Below, one piece after another: positions 1 to 10,700 of a stretch of 64,000 bases of DNA (positions within the stretch are counted from its first letter, which is position 1; each line of letters begins with the position of its first letter). The notes below the pieces were generated by a model that saw only the letters and a list, made by a program, of their open reading frames with translations, did not search any database and was not told the DNA's origin. The DNA is from Strongylocentrotus droebachiensis (taxonomy: Eukaryota; Echinodermata; Echinoidea; Camarodonta; Strongylocentrotidae), in contig JAVYIG010000600.1 in the NCBI GenBank assembly GCA_035222895.1, positions 124,001-188,000 of the forward strand, written 5' to 3'. The position numbers and the translations under genes are program-made.

Positions 1-292
1 AAATACTCCAAAAAAGATAAGGTTTTGTTTTTGTTACTGTGGTCAGGAGCCCATCATACATACATGTACATGTATGTAATTGTTTTGTTTGTGGATCATA
101 ACAAAAAATGTTATAAAAACAAAAAGTGAAAGACCATATTTAAAGGTAGACGGGCAATAGGCCTTTTTTATAGGCTACCAAAAATCTTGGCAAAATTCTA
201 AATACAGTCTCCCAAATGTTGGCTTTGAGCTAATATGACATACCGGTATTTCTATCTTTGACTAATATCTGAATTTTTATTTCAATCATCAG

Positions 293-365
293 TTCCATCC
301 AAGACTCCTAAAGGAACCAAAGAGGATAAGAGTAGGAGCTGCCCCTATCTGGACACCATCAACAG
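293..365 (+). CDS. USP39: USP39 exon a (first in window)
   Basis: Acceptor TCATCAG before 293 and donor GTGAGA at 366. It encodes ...SRSCPYLDTINR, the conserved entry to the zinc-finger region, and ends in phase 2. Earlier exon(s) are outside the window. Confidence 0.88.
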
Positions 366-3300
366 GTGAGAAAGCTAATACATGATGTAGATGGGAAGGT
401 AAAAGGTTTTTATGTCTATAGTGCTAACTGAAATTAAAGATAAACTTTAGTACTGGTAATGCGATTGCATTGTGAAAGAAAAGGTGTGGAAAGGATCAGA
501 AACAGTTGATCATGTAGCATGTAAGTATTGGTGTGCACTGCAAGGTTCTGGAGTCGTCAAAATCATAATAAATTTGACCGAGTCTTGGTAAAGTAACAAG
601 CACTGTACACAGAAAGCTATATATGGGACAACACACATGGTGTCGGGGCTAGTACTATACTTGATTTCCTTGTCTTTCTATGCTCATTACTCAGCCAGTA
701 TAACTTTTCTTCCAAAATTGTTTGGCACATGTCATTTATTTGTAATCTTGAACATTCAGTGTAAGTTTCGTTTGATTCTGTGACAATTAATTTTCTTTTT
801 TTTACCAGAACTGGAGTTTATCTTAAACCGTAGTTGCAAATTTTTATTAAATATACTCGGCAATGGTTGGTATATTGTGTATTTGACCAAAGGCTTCATT
901 CTCTGATATCGACGGTTGTTCCACTGAAACTACGTCTGTCTCCACTGACCGCCTTTGTACATAGACTCAAATATGGGGAAGTATGTGAATGGAATAGGTC
1001 TGTTCGGCCGAACAGAGATGAATGAGATGCTACAAGGTTTTTCACTCTTTACATCTTATATCCACTTTGGCTGCAATATTACACTCCATATTTATGTTTA
1101 GATACCAAACACTGAATGATCTGATTTGCCATTAGTGAAATATGGTCTTGGATTGTGCGTCCCAGAAAAAACGAAACCGAGAATTATCTATGTTTCATCA
1201 TAACTTTATCGCATTAATAAATAATAAATGACACATATTTGGAAAGCTTAGATCCTCCTCTTTCATTTGATGCATATTTCACGCATGAGTGATTAAAATC
1301 AATTTGAAGAGAGGGAACCGAAAAGTCGTTTGGCGGGCGGTATCTGAATTTCAAAGGGAAAATCACATTTCTAAAAAGTTGAGTTTCTGCCCTTTCATAT
1401 GACACCTCAATCAGGAAAATTGAGCAAGGAATGACAAAGTTCTGTTTGTTTAAATTAGCCCTTACATTTTTATAATTTTAGCAAACAATTCGTTTTCACT
1501 GGCTGCCTGCCGTAGCAAAAAGCAGAATTGACAAAAGACTTAACGCCGTTTCGTTGACAATCAGCCATGCATGAAGTCTTTCGTATACGGCTGATTGTCA
1601 ACGAAACCTTTTTTTAATTTCGTTTGGCAGGCAGCCAGTGAAAACGAATTCGTTTAATCAAATTATGGAAATGCAAGCACTACTTTAAACAAACAGAACT
1701 TTGTTATTCCTAGATCATTTTTCCTGATTGAGGTGTCATATATGAAAGGGCAGAAACTCAACTTTCTAGAAATGTGATTTTCTCTTTGAAATTCAGATAC
1801 CGCCCACCAAACGACTTTTTGGTTTCCTCTCTTCAAATTGATTTTAATCACTCATGCGTGAAATATGCATTATTATGAGTTGCATCAAATGAAAGAGGAG
1901 GATCTAAGCTTTCCAAATATGTGTCATTTATCAATTCTAATTGTGATTAAGTTATGATAAAACATTGATAATTCTCGGTTTCGTTTTATCTGGGACGCAC
2001 TGTACAGTCTATCATTGTAGCAGAAGAATATCTGAATTGCTCAAATGTTACTTTGAAATACTTTGTAAATGTTTTTATCTTTCTACATTGTCACAATAAT
2101 CTATTTTGTCCTTAAAACAGAGGCCTGTTGGATTTTGATTTTGAGAAGCTTTGTTCTGTCTCATTGTCTCATTTGAATGTGTACGCGTGTCTTGTCTGCG
2201 GAAAATACTTTCAAGGTAAATGAATTTGCTTTCTATCTGTTTCTATCTCTCATTTGAATGTTAACAGGTTTATGTCACTTAAAAGAATATAGAAAATTCA
2301 TACACGTAGGTCATATTTCTATCATTAAAATATATATACCCGGTAATCAAAAAAAGGAGAGGGCATTAAAGGAAAAGAAAACAATACAAGCACAATTTGA
2401 GCACAGGAAAACACAGGAAAATTGTTTCCACAACATCAGGATTGATTGAATAGTTAATAACAATTTTATTTCATTTAAAAATTAAAACAAATGTAATTGA
2501 CTCCTTTGGATATATTTTTTTTTTGTAACTTTTTTCTTTATCTTTTCCAAAGACAATTTGTAATGTATATTGAGAAGTGTATCAATGCAATAGAGATCAA
2601 ATAAAATGAAACAATTATATGATATCTGTCTTTCCTTTGCCTTTAGCATCTAACCCTATCTCATGACTCTCTCTCTATTACCAACAGGTCGTGGACAGAA
2701 GTCTCATGCGTACACACACAGCGTCTACATCAATCACCATGTGTTTCTTAACCTACACACCCTCAAGTTCTACTGCTTGCCCGACAACTATGAGATCATT
2801 GATTCCTCACTGGAGGATATCACTGTAAGTTTTCAATACTTTCCTGTTGGTCTAAATCAGGAGGATGCTTGAGACAAAAAGAAGTTGAGGGAGTGAATGT
2901 CTTGGCGCAAATGTCAGTAATCTCTTGTCAGAGGGAAAATGCTGCTGATTTTAAAGTGACTCAGTAACATTGCCTCAGATTTTGAAACAAAATACTAGAT
3001 GTAGCTCATGCTGCAATCATAATTATAAACCTTTAGGTCAGTCAGGAATCCCATGACTTTTACAAGCCAATCGCCTGTCTGATAATCAAGAAATTTATGA
3101 TTGGAAATCGAAATTTCATTTTTTAGTTTTCCTAACGGATAACACTACAACTGGGGAAAATGAATGTGGTAAAACCGGTCACTCAAAGATTTTTATTTTT
3201 TGGAGGCACTTTATGATTATTTTGAAGAGCAAATTTTTAGGGCTTCAATATTACACCATATCACAGACACTGATAAGTGATAACATGTAGAGCCATACAT

Positions 3301-4696
3301 TTTAGATTTAACATTGTTAAACGATGCCTTTAATATATGATCATGATGATGATGATTCCTACTTTTAGTCTCATAGATTGTCTGAACAATTCAGTTGACT
3401 ATTTGTTGCTTCTTTGCCTCTTTGTCTCTTTGTCTCTGGCTTGCAACACTAGGCAGTGATTAGCGGACAAAATGCTTTGTGCAACACATAGGCTTTGCAA
3501 AGTTACCCATGATTTCCTATCTTGATTAGCTCCATGACAGCCCATTCAGTACCCATGTAAATTAATCTTGCTCTGGAGATAGTTGAGTAATCTTGAAGCC
3601 TTTTATATATATCGTTCCCTTGATACATGTAAATACAATGTGGTGGTGGTTATTTTACCTGACTGCTAAGAAAGCATAAATGCTTGTTAGTAAGCCTGTC
3701 CCTTCATAAATATTTTGTATTTTGCCAGATGTGACAAATACTACTTATACTTGTTTTTGTTTTTTCTGTCTCCATGTATGTGGATACAAATTGGGTATAC
3801 CGGTAAAGATTATGTTTGAATTAACATGAGTAACACTCTTAAATGGTGACAAGCTTTCCAAGTTCTCCCCAAGGAATAAAGAATGTTCAATGTAAATGCT
3901 TAATGATAGTGGAATCCAGTATCTGCCATAATTCCATATTTAATAAATTCCTTTAATCAGTGCTTTATGAAATATGTCTGTGTGTCTGACATTTCTAATT
4001 CTCATCCTCCCTTTTTGCAGTATGTTCTGAAGCCAACCTTCACAAAGAGACAGATTAAACTACTAGACAAGGATCCCAAAACATGTCGAGCTTACGACAC
4101 CACCATGTACACTGCTGGTATAGTAGGACTTAACAACATCAAGGAGAATGATTACTGCAACGTTCTCTTACATGTAAGTCTGTGTAAAGGGGGATACCCC
4201 TAATACATGTAAGTCTATGTAAAGGGTGCTTCCCCTTACATTGCACTATTCGTATGAGAGTAGGGGGAAACCCCAGTGTAGTGGTCCATCAACCCAACCC
4301 AGTAAATGCATCTGCAAGAATCTTCAGTATTGAAGGAGGGAGATTATCCATAAGAAGAACAAAAATGGGTGATTCCCTTCCAATCTAATTTGTAGCAAAT
4401 CTTTGATATGGTCTGAAAGAACAAGACTATAAATTGAAAAAAAAATAACAGATGGAACAATATTAAAATTGTTCTCTTTGATTTTTGTATTGTCTATTTT
4501 ACTCCTGCAATTTTGTGGTGAACAGTAAAGATACTGTGATTCTAACTTTGGCTCTAGTGCGCCTTTGACCATTTGATTTCAAGTGGTTTTGGTGCCTCAT
4601 AAATCTTACATGTAATTTTTATCATTATTATTACTATCATTATATTATAATTATTATTATTATTATTATAATTTTTAAGGTATTATTATTATTATA

Positions 4697-4727
<31 letters not shown>

Positions 4728-7700
4728 TATCACTATTATTATTATTATTATTACCAGGCATTGAGTTGTAATTAAAGTCTAAACACAAGCTTCATGAACA
4801 GTTCTATGACCTTGAAATCAATCCTGGATGTACATCTAAGCCAATATTTTGGAAGCATGTGAGGTTGTTGTATCATAATGTGATTTACAGTAGGCTTGCG
4901 AGTGCACCATGTGAGAGAGAGGGAGGATTGAAAAGGACTCTCGGTAATCTTTCTTGAGGGTTTGTAGTCCTGAAAAGGACTGTTTGGTATACATGTAGTC
5001 TTGAAAAAGAATGTTGGTTATCTTTCTTAGCTTATAGTTCTAAGGAAAACGATAGCGCTTGGAGAGAATGAATGGCGGGAGTGGATCGACGTTTCGAACA
5101 GGTAGACTATCCGTCGTCAGGAGTGGAGAATAGTTGGCGTGTGTGAGCTAAATGTGATTTGTTTATATTATTTTGTCCCCCACCTCCTCCTCCTCCTTCT
5201 CCCAGGCTTTGTCTGGTGTTGTGCCGATGAGGAATTACTTCTTGCGGGAGGAGAACTATGGCGATATCAAGCTGCCTCCTGGCAACATCATGAGCATTTT
5301 ATCCCAAAGGTTGGTTTACTATTTTTTTATTTTCATTTTCACTCTCTTATTTGATATTTATTTTGTTTCCCCCGATAATTATTCAATTTTTGACATTTAA
5401 CGGCATGAAAATAGCTTTTAACATGGACTACAACAAATTTGAATTAGACAATTGTCCAAGGTATGAGTGACTTCAGGTCTTAGTGTGCCCAAAATCGTCA
5501 AATTTTAGCAATTTTTGGAGGCAGATTATTATTTTTTTTAAATCCCTCCCGATCTGTCGATCCAATACCTATATTGAGAGTCAAACCGCCGATTGGATCA
5601 TCGAATTCGATCATACAGGTGTAGCTCTAACTTACAGAGTTAGCTAAATGCACGTATAGGCGTGAGAACATTCTATAGTAGTGTTATTTTTATCGCACTA
5701 CCAGTGAACTTACATATATTTTATGACCACCAAGATTTATTCAATTAATATTTTTATGTTGTGGTAAATACAGTCTACAGAGTGTAGTACTGAAATAAAG
5801 TGATGTTATGAATTTCAATGTGACTATGTAGCCCAATATACTGTCTAATTTGCTACTAGGTTCAGAGAATATATTTATTGTGCACAATGCCATGGCCAGT
5901 TGGATACATATGTACATTATTTGATATATAGTTACCAACAATATTATTCATGCCCCTTGTAAATTTGATGTTTTTCTTGTTTTTTGTAACTTAAGAATGA
6001 AATGACACTGGTAACATGTAGGACCGTGTATCTCAGATTTAACATTGTTAAACGATCCCTTTAATATGTCACATTCTCATAAATCGAGACTTATTCATTT
6101 TTCGCATATTTGACAAATTACAAATCTCGACAAGGGAATAAATAATTTAGTTGTTAAATGTATATTTCCTTTTATGTTTCATGATAATGTATATCTTCTA
6201 ATGTCATTTTTTCACAATTTATTGTCTGCTTGATCAACTTTTGCTGGTGCCTGTAGGTTTGGTGAGTTAATGCGTAAGATGTGGAACCAGCGAAACTTCA
6301 AGGCTCACGTCAGTCCTCATGAGATGTTACAAGCCATCGTACTGTGCAGCAAGAAGAGATTCCAAATCACCGAACAAGGTCAGAATCAAATTTGAATTTC
6401 TTGTCCATTCTATATCTTGAAGTGTTATGGTATGTTAATGACCTTCATTTCTACTGGATATTTTTGTTCCTACTTTAGTTCGTTTCTTTTTAGTACCTTC
6501 TAATAAAGTAATTGAAGCATCCACACCCCCCTGGAGGCCCATCGTAATACGTTTATGGATGATCTTTTTTGTTTTCAATTTCAATTTTGTTTTCTTTTCT
6601 TTTTTTATACTAAAATTTTACCATAAGAAGTTTAGGTGCTTCACACGTCCAAAACTAATATTTCTTTATACATGTTTGTATTGTACCAATGCCAAGTTGC
6701 AGAATTTTCCATTACTTCATGGCCGGGGTCTCGAGGGGTGTAATCAATCCCTCGGGCTGAGATAGCATCAAAATATCCCAACCGATTATCACAATCGATC
6801 AGAAAAGGTTGATCATCTAGCATATAAGTATTGGTGTGTACTGCAAGGTTCTGGAATCATCAAAACGATAAGAAATTTGGCCCAGTCTTCGTAAAGTACA
6901 AGCACTGTACACAGTAAGATGTATATGGGACTACGCACACGTGCGCGACCATGCGTTTATCTCTCACACACCAATAGATAAACTAATTTACCAAATATAT
7001 CAATTAATAGGCGGTTTCCCGGCAAAAATGTTGTCATCATGTATTAGTCAAAACATACTCTTTCACATGATTGGTAATAAGAGCTTCCATTTCATTTTTT
7101 GAAATTGGGGCGTTTCCAATACTGGTCTTTACCTTTAAAGCAGTGGACTTGTGAACTGCTTTTTTAATCAACTTTGAATTCTGCCACCATGTATCAGGTG
7201 ATCCTGTTGAAGTGCTATCCTGGTTCATCAACGCGCTCCATTCCTCACTGGCAGGCACCAAGAAACACAACAGCAGTATCGTCTACAAGACGTTCCAGGG
7301 CAGGATGAAGATCTTCACCAAGAAGGTGCTTCCTGCGGACGTCTCAGACGAGGAGAAGGCCAAACTACTCAAGACTGAAGAATATAAAGGTAAAGTGGAG
7401 CACACAAAAAAGATACATGGGAGCGGTGAGCAATTTAGCTCTGGTAAGCTCTTAAAAGAGCTGCAGTTATTAAATATCATTCTGAGTACATGTAAATCAT
7501 ATTTACACGACACCAAATGTATACATTCTGGGGGGGGGGGGGGGGGTGTTTCACAAAGATCCTAAGTAGAACTTAACACTAAGTTGGACTTAAAAATTAT
7601 GGACAGCCATTTGAGCCTTAACATGAAATATATTCAAAAGCAGAAATTCAAGTATTTTATACTTTTTATAAATTCCACATCAAGAACATGATATCTATTT

Positions 7701-10700
7701 GATGAAAGAAAATATGAATGATTTGAATCAACATTTTATGCCTTTCAAAAATAACTTTTACAAAATATTTTCAAAGATGCTAACAGCTTTCCATAATTTT
7801 TAAGTCCAACTTTGAGATAAGTTCAACTTAGGATCTCTGTGAAACACCCCCCTGGAGGCTTAACACATTGTTGAACACTGCTTCTTGAACAGGATTTGTC
7901 GCCCACAGTGTGGAGAGGAGAAAAAGTACACCCTCCTAGGAATGTGGTTAGAAATTATTGATATAGAAGTTGCTTGAGACATAATTAGATTAGACTAACT
8001 GGGGATTGGACAAAGTGACATGGTATTTTTGTTTTCTCACCGTGACAGAAGTAGTCCAAGAACAGCCCCTTTCCTTCTAAACATCTCTCCTGCACCTCTC
8101 TTCTGAAGATCTTCAGAAGATCTTCAGAAGATCTGCCCCTAGGGGTCATATCTCAAGTAGAATTATCTGTACCTTTCAGTCGACACCCTAATAACGTATC
8201 AACGGGAAGAAGACACCTCTTTAACCCTATGTCAACTGGGGGGGGGGGGGTCAATTTGACCCCCCCCTGTAGAAATTTCGTGACTACTCCGAAACCGCGG
8301 CAGATATAAAATTTTCCTTTCACAACTTTTTACTTTTGAGTCTTACGCATCTTTTAAAACAATTTTTTCGAAAATCGGACCTACGGTTACAAGGTCACAT
8401 GACCTTTTGTCTTTGCATGTCAGCCCGAAAATCGCTCATTTTCATGATTTGTGTACAAAACATATGTAAAAGTCATTTTTCCTAAAAATAGATAAAACAT
8501 TGGTTATTGAGTCTTGTTTAAAGTTTAGATGTTTGTTTTTGGGTCAAAATAGTTGAATTGTAGTTATAAATGAAATAAAACAACAAAAACAATAAAATAC
8601 ATAAGTTAAAAAAACAATGAAATACATAAGAAATTATCAAAACAAGAGATAACATAAGGAATAACCTGGCTCTTCCAATTTTTTGTGTTGTATTATTATT
8701 CCAAATGGTCTAATAAATATATGTAGTGAAAAAGAATACTTAAATATGAATAATCTATGATTTATGGGCAGAAATGTGAATTGTATGACCTTATTTGCAT
8801 AAATTAGCATAAATATGCAAATGAGTGAATTTTTCAAAAATTTGAAATTACCATAGTATTCTTTACACTTCACTTGACATGCATGCAAATTTTCGCGGCG
8901 ATCGGCGGTGAAACGGCCGAGATCTTAGGGGGGGGGTCAAATTGACCCCCCCCCCCCCCCCAGTAAAAACCTGGTCTGAAATAGCCCAGTTAAGATAGGG
9001 TTAAAGTGACTCAGTAATATTGCCTCAGATTCTGAAACAAAATCCCAAATTTAGCTCATGCTGCAATCATAATTTTAAACCTTTAGGTCAGTCAGGAATC
9101 CCATGACTTTTAATAGCTGATCGCCTGTCTGATTATCAAGATATTTATGATTGGAAATCGAAATTTCATTCCCCTTTTCCTAACGTTTTTTTTAACACTA
9201 CAGTCTATTGGGTAAAATGAGTATGGTAAAACCGGTCACTCAAAGATTTTACTTTTTTGAGGCAGTTCATGATCATTTTGAAGCGCATTTTTTTAGGGCT
9301 TCAATATTACACCTTATCACAGACACTGATAATCCCTAGGGCCATGCATCTCAGATTTCACATTGTTAAATGATGCCTTTAATAGAATATTAAAATCAGT
9401 GTGATAGTCCATGTATGCTCCATACAATGATGCTCATCCCGCTTGTATTATTTCTCCCTTGCAGAGACGGAGCAAGATCAGCCGTTCCTCTTCCTATCGC
9501 TTGACATCCCTCCTGCACCTCTCTTCAAGGATGAGCTAGAACAGAACATCATTCCACAGGTTCCACTTTCATCACTCCTTGCCAAGTTTGATGGGCAGAC
9601 GGAGAAGGTATGTTCTCACTTTGGGTCCTGGTCTATGTCTATCAACATGTTTCTATTAGTTATACTGAATTTATTCGGTTGAAGAAATAAGCGTATAATG
9701 CCAGGGAAGGGCACTTTCTATCTACGCGCATTCCGATCTTACCAGAAAAAAGGCAGTGAAAAAGTTCATTGAATTCTGGCTGATTAGGTCACCGCAAAGT
9801 ATTGTGAGACTGCTAGGTCAACCCGGGATCGTAGTGTCGCGCGCGCGCGTCGGGGTAAAATATTCCGATCACATGATCACTCCTATTTCCCCGGTATTTG
9901 CACTCAATCGGAACGGGGTGTGTTTCTATCTACATTATCCGGTTAGCTTCCCCTGCATTATCCTTCTAAAAGAAGGATAATTATGCCGGTGAACGCGTAA
10001 AAGCTCTCCCCGGCATTATCCGGATAATGCAGGAGAAAGTGTGTTTCTATAAGGAAAAATTTATCCCTTATCGGCCATTAACCGGATAATGGCTTTAGAT
10101 AGAAACACGCCGTATGCCTTTGGGGCGTAATTAGTCTTCATATTCCCAAGTTTCTTTGCACTTTGCTTAGTTAAAGAGAAAGTTAGAGTTCTGAAAAACA
10201 TGAAAAATTATTTGTGAGTTTTTCCATTTCGTTTTATATCAGATAGGAAGTAATTTATGAGCCCTGTTGCATAAAACTTACCATTGATGGTAACTTTGCC
10301 ATCAATCGAAACTACCAGGGCTCAACAGCCAATCAAAATCAAGGTTTCCATGGTAGTTGCCATTGATGGCAAAGTTACCATCAATGGTAAGTTTTATGCA
10401 ACGGGCCCAGATAGAAACATCCCCTAAATGGATTGCTGTTCAAATGCCCTCATGTTAAAAATATGCGAAGAAATACATTGGGAAGACATTTATCTACTCT
10501 GTTCCAAGGAAAGAAGTGGAGACACAGTAGAATGCCAAAAGCAATGTGCTCATGATGATCATGTGGTAGGCCTGAATACTCCCCAGTGAGTGGAGATGTG
10601 TCACTCGTTATGTGTAAATGAATCTGACGGCCTGACCAGGGTAACATTTACGAAGCTCTTGGTGAATTTGTATCTAGCCAAATATAAATCCAGCTTAATA

